Origin: Deltaproteobacteria bacterium UBA2385
Lineage (GTDB): Bacteria; Myxococcota_A; UBA796; UBA2385
Direction of reading: 5' to 3'
Assembly: GCA_002343455.1 (NCBI GenBank)
Contig: DDSR01000404.1
Location: forward strand, 1 to 17,082
Length of the DNA stretch: 17,082 bases
Part shown: one piece after another, positions 1 through 7,382 of the stretch
How the letters are laid out: each line of letters opens with the position of its first letter
Position numbering within the stretch: position 1 is the first letter of the stretch
Notes under the pieces: model-generated
The model's database searches: none
Told to the model about the DNA's origin: nothing
The model's input: the letters and a program-made list of their open reading frames with translations, nothing else
Program-made: the position numbers and the translations under genes

Positions 1-1
1 G

Positions 2-349
2 GGCTTCCGCACCATCGGCCGCGTTTTCCCGGGCATCGACGCCGCCATCCTGCCGCTGGGCGCCTTCGCCCCGCGCTGGATGATGCAGCAGCAACATATG
101 GACCCCGCCGAGTCCGTCGCCGCCTTCCAGATGCTGGGCGCCCGCCACCTGCTGGGCATGCACTGGGGCACCTTCGACCTGACCGACGAGCCCCTGGACC
201 ACGGGCCCTTCGAGGTCCTGCCCGCCGCGGTCCAGGCGGCCGCCGTGGACCCGCGGGCCATGCAGGTCCTGGCGCACGGGGGGGTCATGGCCCTGGGCGA
301 GGAGGAGCGGGTGATCGGGGCCGCGGGGGTGCCGGGGTTGGGGCTGTAG
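2..349 (+). CDS. MBL-fold hydrolase, NAPE-PLD-like, C-terminal fragment
   Basis: This is the last ~115 residues of a gene that begins before the window. It reads in one frame from base 2 to the TAG at 347-349. The segment PLGAFAPRWMM, then HMDPAESVAAFQMLGARH, then HWGTFDLTDEPL matches the C-terminal part of metallo-beta-lactamase-fold hydrolases of the NAPE-PLD type. In that family an MxPEEA-like helix precedes a conserved HWGTF motif whose His lies at the binuclear metal site. Most metal ligands (HxHxDH) lie upstream, outside the window, so the substrate cannot be judged; bacterial members are mostly uncharacterised. The last residues are Gly/Val/Leu-rich and unremarkable. The next gene starts 35 bp downstream on the same strand. 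Family assignment is fairly secure, the exact function is not. Confidence 0.8.
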   Translation, partial: GFRTIGRVFPGIDAAILPLGAFAPRWMMQQQHMDPAESVAAFQMLGARHLLGMHWGTFDLTDEPLDHGPFEVLPAAVQAAAVDPRAMQVLAHGGVMALGEEERVIGAAGVPGLGL

Positions 350-372
350 GGGGGCGCAGCGCCTCGGGCGAC

Positions 373-378
373 TATACT
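373..378 (+). promoter_or_regulatory. -10-like hexamer for a leaderless GTG start
   Basis: TATACT matches the sigma-70 -10 consensus in five of six bases and stands out in very GC-rich DNA. It ends exactly 6 nt before the GTG at 385, so transcription would start at or next to the start codon. No Shine-Dalgarno sequence is present and no usable start codon lies upstream in this frame within the intergenic gap. No convincing -35 is seen. Confidence 0.4.
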
Positions 379-384
379 CTCCCC

Positions 385-1347
385 GTGCTTCCCCTCCTGC
401 TCGCCTGCGCCCCCACCCCCGGCGGCGGCGACACATCCGACGCAGGCGAGGCCCTGGTCGTGGTGACCTTCAACACCGGCACCACCGAGGGCGTCGGTCA
501 ACACGACGACGGCGACGGCTACGGACCCGAGCAGGCCGCCCTCTCCGATCTGTACTACGGCGACGGGCTGGCCTGGAGCGCCGCCGTGGAGTCCACCCGG
601 GCCTTCCTGGCTCAGGTCCAGCCCGACCTCATCGCCTTCCAGGAGGTCTTCTGGTCCGGCGAGTGCCCCGGCATCCCGACCGAGGCCTGGCCCGGCTTCG
701 TCTGCGAGGCCTGGCGAGAGGGGGATCCGACCGTGGCCCAGGTCCTCCTCGGCGAGGGCTACCAGGTGGCCTGCCACCCCGGCAAGCCCGACAAGTGCCT
801 GGCCGTGCGGACCGCGCGGGGCCGCTTCGCCGGCTGCGAGGAGGAGCTCTGCCTGGACGGCCTCGAGGGCACCCCCGTCGAGGGCTGCGGCAGCGGCGCC
901 CGGGTGGCCCGCGGCCGGATCGAGGCGCTCGACCTGACCGTGGTCGGCGTCCACGGCAGCTCGGGCATCGACGCCGAGGAGCAGGCCTGCCGCGTGGCCC
1001 AGGTCGAGCAGGTCTTCCTGGACCTGGGCGACGGTCGCCCCGGCGCCGACGGCGCGCACACCCTGGTGCTCGGCGACCTCAACACCGATCCCTACCGCTT
1101 CGCCAGCTTCGATCAGAGCGCGGCGCGGTGGAACGACTTCGTCGGCGAGGGCCTGCCCATGCAGTGGATCAGCCCGGTCGGCCCCGACGCGCCCGGCAGC
1201 TACGGGGGGGTGGCCGACATCGACCACGTGGCCAGCGACAGCTTCACGGGGGCCTGCTGGCACGGGGGGCTGGACGGTCGGCCCGAGCCCTACCCCTACA
1301 GCCTCTTCGATCACCGGCCCGTGGTGTGTACGGTGACCCCCCGCTGA
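385..1347 (+). CDS. Cys-rich lipoprotein of the endonuclease/exonuclease/phosphatase (DNase I-like) fold
   Basis: This 320-residue predicted phosphodiesterase shows the EEP family motifs in order: TFN (N30), DLIAFQEV (E87), VVGVHGSS (H190), LVLGDLNTDP (D231, N233), DIDHV (D280, H281) and a closing FDHRPV (D309, H310). These are the metal-binding and catalytic positions of DNase I-like enzymes, which cleave nucleic-acid or phospholipid/sphingolipid phosphodiesters. Which of these is the substrate cannot be told here. The N-terminus, MLPLLLAC, is a very short lipoprotein signal with the lipidated Cys at residue 8. Ten further cysteines suggest disulfides and an extracytoplasmic location. GTG at 385 is forced because no other start precedes it in frame. 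A leaderless promoter is likely. A short Asp/Gly linker (residues 11-22) follows the lipid anchor. Confidence 0.82.
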   Translation: MLPLLLACAPTPGGGDTSDAGEALVVVTFNTGTTEGVGQHDDGDGYGPEQAALSDLYYGDGLAWSAAVESTRAFLAQVQPDLIAFQEVFWSGECPGIPTEAWPGFVCEAWREGDPTVAQVLLGEGYQVACHPGKPDKCLAVRTARGRFAGCEEELCLDGLEGTPVEGCGSGARVARGRIEALDLTVVGVHGSSGIDAEEQACRVAQVEQVFLDLGDGRPGADGAHTLVLGDLNTDPYRFASFDQSAARWNDFVGEGLPMQWISPVGPDAPGSYGGVADIDHVASDSFTGACWHGGLDGRPEPYPYSLFDHRPVVCTVTPR

Positions 1348-1352
1348 GACGA

Positions 1353-1368
1353 GCCCCCCCCGTGGGGC
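1353..1368 (+). terminator. Possible weak hairpin terminator
   Basis: GCCCC (1353-1357) can pair with GGGGC (1364-1368) across a 6-nt loop, starting 5 nt after the stop of the upstream gene. There is no T-tract, so it is either a weak intrinsic terminator or only a by-product of the local G/C runs. Confidence 0.25.
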
Positions 1369-1371
1369 GGG

Positions 1372-1400
1372 TTGACGAGCCCCAGCGCCCCGTGCACGAT
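1372..1400 (+). promoter_or_regulatory. Possible promoter for the SnoaL-dppA pair
   Basis: TTGACG (1372-1377) matches the -35 consensus at five of six bases. It is 17 bp from CACGAT (1395-1400), a weak -10 with the key A2 and T6. The predicted start of transcription falls at about 1406, the A of the next gene's ATG. That gene has no Shine-Dalgarno sequence, which fits a leaderless mRNA. Confidence 0.4.
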
Positions 1401-1405
1401 GCGCC

Positions 1406-1768
1406 ATGCTCCCCGACCCTGCCCAGCTCGCCGCCGCCCAACTGCGGGCCTACAACGCCCACGACCTCGACGCCTTCTGCGCCTGCTACGACCCCGAGGT
1501 CCGGGTGCTGGAGGCCGACGGTCGCGAGTCCCTGCGCGGCATGGAGGCCTTCCGCGCCCGCTACGCCGCCCTCTTCCAGGGCTGGGAGGAGGTCGGCGCC
1601 GAGGTCGACCAGCGCATCGTGGCGCCCCCCCACGCGATCGACGACGAGCGCTGGTGGCGCTCCCGTCCGGCCACCGGCGAGCGGCGGTCCGGCCGGGTCC
1701 TGGTCCGCTACACCGTCGGTGCGCTCGGCATCCACACCGTCCAATTCTTCCCGGTAGAGCCCTCATGA
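1406..1768 (+). CDS. SnoaL/NTF2-like small protein
   Basis: This 120-residue protein begins with PAQLAAAQLRAYNAHDLDAF followed by CACYDPEVRVLE. That is the usual opening of the SnoaL-like / NTF2-like cone fold: a long helix, a YNAxDLDAF turn, then YxxDVxV-like strands. The length is normal for a single-domain member. Members bind small hydrophobic ligands or act as isomerases and hydrolases. No specific catalytic residue set can be assigned, so the substrate is unknown. No signal peptide is present, so it should be cytoplasmic. ATG 1406 was chosen because the family motif starts right after it and a leaderless promoter fits. The stop TGA overlaps the ATG of the next gene (ATGA at 1765-1768), which implies co-translation with the D-aminopeptidase. 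Confidence 0.75.
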   Translation: MLPDPAQLAAAQLRAYNAHDLDAFCACYDPEVRVLEADGRESLRGMEAFRARYAALFQGWEEVGAEVDQRIVAPPHAIDDERWWRSRPATGERRSGRVLVRYTVGALGIHTVQFFPVEPS

Positions 1769-2634
1769 AGGTCTACATCTGTGCGGACATGGAAGGCGCC
1801 ACCGGCATCGTCCATCGCGACCAGCTCATGCCCGACGGCGGGCCGGCCTACGCCGCCGGCTGCGCCCTGCTCACCGCCGACGTGCTGGCCACCTGCGAGG
1901 GCGCGATCGAGGCCGGTGCCACGGAGATCCTCATCTCCGAGGGCCACGCCCATATGCGCAACATCGCGATCGAGGCCCTGCCCCCCCAGGCTCGCCTCGT
2001 CCGCGGGCCCGCGCAGTGGCCGCAGAAGCCCCTCTGCCAGATCGCCGGCCTGGACGAGCGCTTCGACGTGGCCCTCTTCGTCGGCTTTCACAGCCGGGCG
2101 GGGACACCGGGCGGGCTGCTCTCGCACACCTGGGCGGGGGCCATCGTCCACGAGATCACCGTCAACGGCCGGATCGTCGGCGAGACCGCCATCAACGCGC
2201 TGATCTGCGGGTCGATGGGGGTGCCGGTCGGCATGGTGGCCGGGGCGGACGACCTCTGCGCCGAGGCCAGGGCCGACCTGCAGGACTGCGGCCCGGTCGA
2301 GCTCGTCTGCACCAAGGAGACGCTCGGCTTCAACCTCGCCGCCTGCCACGGGCCGCGCTTCACCGGCCCCGCGCTGCGCCGCGCCGCCGCCTCGGCCTGC
2401 CGCCTCGCCGCTACCGGTCAGCTCCGGCCGCTGGTGGTGGAGGGCACCGTTACGGCCACACTGGAGACCCACCGCCGCGAGATGGCCGACCGCATGATGC
2501 TCGCCACCCCCGGGCTGCGGCGGGACGGGCAGCGGCGGGTCCTCGCGGAGGCCGGGCGAGCCGACGAGGCGCTCTCCATGCTGTGGCGGGCGGTGACCGA
2601 GGCCTTCCACGAGCCCCAGGCCTGGCTGCGCTGA
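1765..2634 (+). CDS. dppA: M55 family zinc D-aminopeptidase, DppA type
   Basis: This 289-residue protein matches peptidase family M55 over its whole length. It opens with MKVYICADMEGATGI, which supplies the metal ligands D8 and E10. H61 (EGHAHMRN), H109 (VGFHS) and E140 (NGRIVGE) match the other zinc ligands of Bacillus subtilis DppA. H121 in LSHTWAGA matches its proposed catalytic His. The family releases D-amino acids from short D-Ala-containing peptides and is linked to use of peptidoglycan-derived peptides. No signal peptide is visible, so it should act in the cytoplasm as a decamer like DppA. The start overlaps the SnoaL gene stop by 4 bp. No dpp transporter genes are adjacent, unlike in B. 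subtilis, so its peptides must enter by another route. Confidence 0.9.
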   Translation: MKVYICADMEGATGIVHRDQLMPDGGPAYAAGCALLTADVLATCEGAIEAGATEILISEGHAHMRNIAIEALPPQARLVRGPAQWPQKPLCQIAGLDERFDVALFVGFHSRAGTPGGLLSHTWAGAIVHEITVNGRIVGETAINALICGSMGVPVGMVAGADDLCAEARADLQDCGPVELVCTKETLGFNLAACHGPRFTGPALRRAAASACRLAATGQLRPLVVEGTVTATLETHRREMADRMMLATPGLRRDGQRRVLAEAGRADEALSMLWRAVTEAFHEPQAWLR

Positions 2635-2663
2635 GGGGGGGTTCGGGGGCGCGGGGGTCCCGG

Positions 2664-2712
2664 GCCGGACCATGGTCGGCTCATTGTTCGATCGTGTTCG
2701 GGACCCTGTTCG
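2664..2712. promoter_or_regulatory. Palindrome plus three TGTTCG repeats upstream of the beta-helix lipoprotein
   Basis: The 130-bp gap after dppA holds a perfect 10-bp palindrome, GACCATGGTC, at 2668-2677, flanked by GCC and GGC that can extend the pairing. Three copies of TGTTCG follow at 2685, 2695 and 2707, spaced 10 and 12 bp, about one helical turn. The arrangement resembles a protein-binding array upstream of the gene at 2765. Alternatively the palindrome could be a weak terminator stem for dppA, but no T-tract follows. Confidence 0.35.
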
Positions 2713-2764
2713 ACGGGGACGCTCTACCTGGGGGTCGTTCGTCACCCCAACCCTGGAGCCTCCC

Positions 2765-4381
2765 ATGACCCGCACCGCCCTCCTCCCCTGCGCTTCCTCC
2801 CTCCTGGCCGCCCTGGCGCTCGGCGGCTGCGTCGACGGGGCCCAGCCCGTCCACGGCACCTCGGCCGAGCCCTCGATGGGCGCCGCGGCGCAGGCGGTGG
2901 CCACCGCGACCCCCTACGAGGAGCGCATCGTGCTCGAGCTGGTCAACAGCGCCAGCGAGCAGACCCTGGACGAGGACGCCCGCCTGGACAGCCGCGCCGC
3001 CCGCAACATCGTCGCGCACCGCGCCGGCCCCGACGGCGTCGACGGGACCGCCGACGACGACCGCTTCGACTCCTGGGCGGAGCTGGACGCGATCTCCTAC
3101 GTCGGCGACACCGCCCTGGCCCTCCTGGTCGACTACGCCCTCACGATCTACGGGCCCGAGGAGGTCGAGGAGGTCGCGGTGCTGGTCCACGGCGTCGCCG
3201 AGGGCAGCCCGGCGGCCATCGCCATGCTGGTGCTCGCCAACGGCCTGTCCGAGGCCGAGCTGGACGAGGACGTGGCCCTGGACAGCCGCGCCGCCGGCAA
3301 CATCGTCGCGGCCCGCGAGGCCGGCGCCATCGCCAGCCTGACCGAGCTCGACTCGATCGCCTATGTGGGCGGCGCCGCCTTCGACCGGCTCTACGACTAT
3401 GGCCTCGACCAGGGGCACATCCGGGAGGAGGGCTGCAGCGACGGCCTGGTCTGGATCGCTGGCGGCGGCGAGTTCGCGAGCCCGGCGGCGGCCACCTCGG
3501 CGGCCGACCCCGGGGACGTGGTCTACCTGTGCGCGGGGAGCTGGACCGAGCAGGTCTCGATCGAGACCCGCATCCAGCTCGTCGGCCTGGAGGGGGCCGC
3601 GCACAGCGTCATCGACGCCGACGAGGCGGGCAGCGCGCTGACGGTGAACGCGGCGGACGTGACCGTCAGCGGCCTCACGCTGACCGGCGGACGCGGCGGC
3701 GGCGCCGGGGCGATGACCGGCGGCGGGGTGCACGTGGGTCACGCGGCGGACGGCTTCACGCTGCGCGACGCCATCGTCACGGGCAACCGGGCGGACTCCG
3801 GCGGAGGCCTGGCGCTGGAGGCGGACGCCACCCTGGAGCGGGTCACGGTGAGCGACAACCAGGCGTCGGGCTCCTACGGCCAAGGCGGCGCCATCGTGGT
3901 CTACTCGGCCCGCCTGACCGGCATCGACCTGGTGCTGTCCGACAACGTCGCCAAGCGCGGAGGGGCGCTCTACCTGTACCACCCCACCTCGGAGGCCGAG
4001 CTGGAGGGGGGGACGATCGAGGGCAACGAGGCGACCGGCGGCTGGGGAGGCGGGGTCTTCGCCGCCGGGCCCATCCACCTGACGGACACCACCATCGACG
4101 GCAACACGGCCGACCGGGGCGCCGGCGTCTACCTCAGCGCCGAGGGTACGAGCTCGCGGCTGGATGGCGCCGTCCTGAGCCGGAACGCGGCGGCCAGCGG
4201 CAACGGGGCCCTGGCCTTGTCGCGGGGCACGCTGGAGGTCGCCAACACGGACTGGGGCGCCGGCCTGCTGGACAACAGCCCGAACGACCTGGTCGGCTAC
4301 GACGGGGGCTGGACCGCCTTGACGACCACCTCCACCTTCCGCTGCGTGGCGACCAGCGGAGATGTGCGCTGCAGCTACTGA
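2765..4381 (+). CDS. Surface lipoprotein: two helix-hairpin-helix-like repeats plus beta-helix
   Basis: This is a 538-residue predicted lipoprotein with signal MTRTALLP...LALGGC, lipidated at C22. Residues ~51-130 and ~150-215 are two copies of a helical module ending in TELDSIAYVG or AELDAISYVG, resembling the helix-hairpin-helix repeats of exported DNA-uptake-like proteins. The first copy has an Asp-rich insert (DGTADDDRFD) that could bind calcium. From ~226 to the end is a right-handed parallel beta-helix of the pectin-lyase-like kind, with rungs marked by xxxN (VTGN, VSDN, LSDN, IEGN, IDGN) and GGA/GGG turns. No polysaccharide-lyase catalytic residues could be identified, so adhesion or structure is as likely as enzymatic action. 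ATG 2765 has GGAG 6 nt upstream and gives the complete signal peptide; an in-frame ATG at 2672 does not. It overlaps the convergent regulator gene by 7 bp. Confidence 0.8.
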   Translation: MTRTALLPCASSLLAALALGGCVDGAQPVHGTSAEPSMGAAAQAVATATPYEERIVLELVNSASEQTLDEDARLDSRAARNIVAHRAGPDGVDGTADDDRFDSWAELDAISYVGDTALALLVDYALTIYGPEEVEEVAVLVHGVAEGSPAAIAMLVLANGLSEAELDEDVALDSRAAGNIVAAREAGAIASLTELDSIAYVGGAAFDRLYDYGLDQGHIREEGCSDGLVWIAGGGEFASPAAATSAADPGDVVYLCAGSWTEQVSIETRIQLVGLEGAAHSVIDADEAGSALTVNAADVTVSGLTLTGGRGGGAGAMTGGGVHVGHAADGFTLRDAIVTGNRADSGGGLALEADATLERVTVSDNQASGSYGQGGAIVVYSARLTGIDLVLSDNVAKRGGALYLYHPTSEAELEGGTIEGNEATGGWGGGVFAAGPIHLTDTTIDGNTADRGAGVYLSAEGTSSRLDGAVLSRNAAASGNGALALSRGTLEVANTDWGAGLLDNSPNDLVGYDGGWTALTTTSTFRCVATSGDVRCSY

Positions 4382-6984
4382 GCGGGCCCGGCCCAGGCCC
4401 GGACCGCCGCGAGGCGGGTCGCGCAGGCCCGGCCGGCCTCGCCGAGCGCCTGGGCCAGGGCCAGGCCCCGGTCCACCCGGGAGCGCGCCTCCGCCGGATC
4501 GCCGGCCTCCTGCCAGAGCTCGGCCGCGCGGGTGAGCAGGTCGAGGGCGTTGGAGCGGTACCCGACCGCGGCCATCCCCTCCGCGGCGAGGTCGAGCTGG
4601 GCGAGGGCCGCCTCCAGCCGCCCTCGGCTGAGGAGCACCTCGGCCAGGGAGCCTCGGGCGTCGTGCTCGACGCCGCGCCACCCTCCTCGCTCGGCCAGGG
4701 AGATGGCGCGACGCAGGCCCTCTTCGGCCTCGGCGGGGGCGCCGCGCAGCACGTGCAGCCGCCCGAGGTTCGCCAGGCACAGCGCCTCCAGGCGGCGGTC
4801 GGCCACGCGGCGGGCCAGGGCGAGCGCCTCGTCGAGCAGGGCCATCGCCTCCTGCGCCCGCCCGTGTCGCGCATGGGCGATGCCGGAGTTCATCAACGCG
4901 CTGGCCAGGGCCACGGGTTGACCGGCCCCGCGGAGCAGGTGGACCGCCCGCTGAAGGGCCGCGAGGGCGCCCTCCAGGTCGCCGCCGGCCGCCCGCAGGT
5001 TGCCCAGGTTCACCAGGACGCGGACCTCGCCGGGGCCGTCCCCGGCCTCCCGGATGAGATCCAGCGCCCGCCCCGCCAGGCTCTCGGCCGCATCGAGGTC
5101 GCCGCGCACCCGGGCGCCCTCGATCAGCAGGCGCAGGAAGCCCGCTTCGCGGTGCGCGTCGCCGGTCGCGGTCGCCAGCTCCAGCCCCTGGCGGGCCAGC
5201 GCCTCCAGCTCCGGGTAGGAGGCCTGCTGGCGGAGCCACGCGGCCGTCAACAGCGCATCCAGCCGCTCCCCATCGGTGCGCGCGGCGCCCACCGCGCGGT
5301 CGGCCAGGGCGCGTGCCTCGGTCCCGCGGCCGGCCCGGTCCGCCAGCCGCGCGGCAGCCAGGTCCAGCCGCGACGGGCGCTCCGGGGCGAGCGCCGCCGC
5401 GACGGCCTCGATCAGCTGCAATCCCAGCGCCGCCGGGCCGACCTGCCGGCGCACCTCGGCGGCGGCGACGGCACAGTCCAGCGCGAGGTCGGCCTGGCCG
5501 GTGGCCAGGGCGTGCACCGCGGCCACGTGCAGGTCGGCCAGCGCGGCGACCCGCCGCGAGCGGGCGCCCACGTCGACCTCGGCGCGCCGCACGGCCTCCA
5601 CCGCGCCGAAGCGCGCGGCCCAGCGGGCGTGGCGGTCCCGCGCCTGCCGGAGCAGCGCGGGCGCGCCCTCCTGGCGGGCGAAGGCCCGGACCGAGGCCAA
5701 CAGCGACAGCCGAGGCCGGGAGTCGTGGCGGGCGACGACCAGGCTGTGCTCCACGAGGTGCAGGACCCGATCCACCGGGGTCGGCCCCCCGCCGTCGCCG
5801 CACACCAGGTCCTCGGCGTCCTCCACCTCGAAGGCCCCCTCGAAGGCGGACAGCTCGACCAGGGCCTCTCGCGCCCAGGGCTCCAGCAGGCTCCAGCTCC
5901 AGCGCAGGGTCCGCTCCACCGTCCCCTGCCGGGTCTCTCGCCGGGTGTCTCCGTGGTCGCCTTGCAGCAGGTCGAGGTGCAGGTTGTCGCGTGCCAGCAG
6001 GTCCTTCACCTCGAAGACAGGGAGCCGGGCGGCGGCCAGCTCGAGCGCCTGGGGGATGCCATCGAGCAGCCCCACCAGGCGGCGAACAGCCTCGCGCGAG
6101 GCCGGGGCGTCGAGGTCGCTCCACGGGTCCACGGCGCGGGCCCGCTGGAGGAAGAGCGCGACCCCGGCGGCCTCGTCCAGCGGGTGCAGAGGCACCAGCT
6201 GCTCGCCGCTCACCCGCAAGGGCCGCCGGCCGGTGGTCAGGACGCGCAGCCCTGGCGCCGCGGCCAGCCAGGCGGCGACGTCGAGCCCCAGGCCGTCGAG
6301 GTGCTCGGTCGTGTCGAGCAGCAAGAGCAGCGGCCCCGCGCCGTCGAGCACGGCGCCCACCGAGGCGGCGTCTCCGTCTTCGCCGGAGAGCCCCAGGGAG
6401 GCGCACACCCGAAGGCCGGCCTCGCTGCGAGAGGGCGCATCGGCCAGCGCGGCGAAGGCCACCGGCAGCGTGGCGCCGCGCGCGAGCTCGGCCACCAGGC
6501 GCGTCTTGCCCACCCCACCGGGCCCGACGACGCTGACCAGGCGACCGCGTTGAAGCGCCTCCTCCAGCATCGCCTGCTCCCGGGGGCGCGGCACGAAGCC
6601 GTCCAGCCAGACCGGCGCCGGGCTCAGGCTGGCGTCGGGCGCGGGCTCCTCCGCCGCGGCCACCTCGGCCACCAGGCGCCAGCCCACGCCCTGGACGGTG
6701 AAGAGGTGCCGGGGCTCGCCCGGGTCCGGCTCCAGCTTCTGCCGGAGGCGCCGCATGGCCACGGGCACGGCCTCGGACCGCACGCCCGCCCGGAAGCCCC
6801 ACACCCTGCGCTCCAGCTCCTCGCGGCTGACCGCCTCGTTCGCGCGCTCGCCGAGGTAGCGCAGCGCGGCCACCTCGGACTGGGTCAGGGGGAGGGTGGT
6901 CGCGTCCTCGCCCTCTCCTACGCGTACGAAGGCGTGGTGGAGGTTGACCACCCGGTCGCTGAGCTGGAGCTGCGCGGCTGCCAT
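4375..6984 (-). CDS. Winged-helix / STAND-type ATPase / TPR transcriptional regulator
   Basis: This 869-residue regulator has three parts. Residues ~1-108 are an OmpR/PhoB-type winged helix (LTQSEVAALRYL, SREELERRVWG, RRLRQKLEPDP, FTVQGVGWRL). Residues ~128-400 are a P-loop signalling ATPase with Walker A GPGGVGKT (154-161), Walker B LLLLLD (to D224) followed by TTEHL, the LTTGRRPLRVSGE sensor-like segment and GIPQALELAAARL. From ~480 to the end the chain is helical with TPR-like repeats, such as ALASALMNSGIAHARHG and LEALCLANLGRLHVLRG. No receiver domain or membrane segment is present, so the TPRs probably sense a protein or small ligand and the ATPase gates DNA binding. This is the known design of AfsR/MalT-like regulators. 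It lies between two beta-helix surface genes and is a plausible regulator of one or both. TATCGC at 6996-6991 sits 6 nt before the ATG. Confidence 0.85.
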   Translation of the reverse strand: MAAAQLQLSDRVVNLHHAFVRVGEGEDATTLPLTQSEVAALRYLGERANEAVSREELERRVWGFRAGVRSEAVPVAMRRLRQKLEPDPGEPRHLFTVQGVGWRLVAEVAAAEEPAPDASLSPAPVWLDGFVPRPREQAMLEEALQRGRLVSVVGPGGVGKTRLVAELARGATLPVAFAALADAPSRSEAGLRVCASLGLSGEDGDAASVGAVLDGAGPLLLLLDTTEHLDGLGLDVAAWLAAAPGLRVLTTGRRPLRVSGEQLVPLHPLDEAAGVALFLQRARAVDPWSDLDAPASREAVRRLVGLLDGIPQALELAAARLPVFEVKDLLARDNLHLDLLQGDHGDTRRETRQGTVERTLRWSWSLLEPWAREALVELSAFEGAFEVEDAEDLVCGDGGGPTPVDRVLHLVEHSLVVARHDSRPRLSLLASVRAFARQEGAPALLRQARDRHARWAARFGAVEAVRRAEVDVGARSRRVAALADLHVAAVHALATGQADLALDCAVAAAEVRRQVGPAALGLQLIEAVAAALAPERPSRLDLAAARLADRAGRGTEARALADRAVGAARTDGERLDALLTAAWLRQQASYPELEALARQGLELATATGDAHREAGFLRLLIEGARVRGDLDAAESLAGRALDLIREAGDGPGEVRVLVNLGNLRAAGGDLEGALAALQRAVHLLRGAGQPVALASALMNSGIAHARHGRAQEAMALLDEALALARRVADRRLEALCLANLGRLHVLRGAPAEAEEGLRRAISLAERGGWRGVEHDARGSLAEVLLSRGRLEAALAQLDLAAEGMAAVGYRSNALDLLTRAAELWQEAGDPAEARSRVDRGLALAQALGEAGRACATRLAAVRAWAGPAQ

Positions 6985-7382
6985 GTCCGGGCGATAACCG
7001 CACGCGGGAGGCGTTGGCCGTAGGCCGTGACCAAGCTCCGCTCAGGCGGTGGCGCCCGACAGGCTCGCGTCGTCGAGGTCGGGTGTGCCCCATCTCCCAG
7101 ACCGCCGCCGTCGGTGCCGCGCTCCCCGGGAGCAGGCGCACGACTCGAACCACGACGCCACGGCGTGGACGGTCGACGCCGCCTGGACGGAACCGTGGAT
7201 CTGTCCACGCTGGGCGAGCCGAGCACGTCGGAATCGTTCCCCGGTTTCAGCGCCGGGGGCAAATGGCTCATCGGCATTCGCTCGCGGTACCCCCCAGCGG
7301 ACCGGGCCCGAGCACCCAGCCACCCAACACCCGCCTCTGCCCGCCGTCTGCTACCCTCGCCTCACCCTCCCGAGGCCTCGCC
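6985..7382. other. 398-bp intergenic region between divergent regulator and beta-helix genes
   Basis: No convincing gene was found in either strand; open frames here continue from neighbours and lack family features. It contains the likely promoters of both divergent genes. Near the minus-strand gene is TATCGC (6996-6991). Near the plus-strand gene is TACCCT (7352-7357), about 25 nt before the GTG at 7383. It also holds the two palindromes described separately at 7158-7209. A GGTTCGAGTC-like stretch on the minus strand near 7145 does not fold as a tRNA. Confidence 0.6.
7158..7209. promoter_or_regulatory. Two related palindromes built on CGTGGA/TCCACG
   Basis: CCACG-G-CGTGG (7158-7168) and CGTGGA-TCTG-TCCACG (7194-7209) share the same half-site, and CGTGGAC at 7164-7170 is also inverted as GTCCACG at 7203-7209. 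Their centres are ~38 bp apart, in the gap between the STAND regulator and the Pmp-like gene. This is consistent with a dimer-binding operator pair; chance in GC-rich DNA is the alternative. Confidence 0.35.

Noticed and set aside
7016..7026. GGCC-GTA-GGCC inverted repeat near the regulator
   Set aside because: Four-base arms made only of G and C are expected often by chance in this composition.
2681..7153. Very long minus-strand open frame (about 1490 codons) across the beta-helix lipoprotein and regulator genes
   Set aside because: High GC suppresses stop codons. The translation is low-complexity Arg/Gly/Ala/Pro-rich and lacks any domain, while the genes in the other frames have clear motifs.
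7110..7165. Possible tRNA on the minus strand because of GGTTCGAGTC
   Set aside because: The stems flanking the TTCGAGT loop do not pair (CGTGG against CGTGC) and no acceptor stem, anticodon arm or CCA end could be placed.
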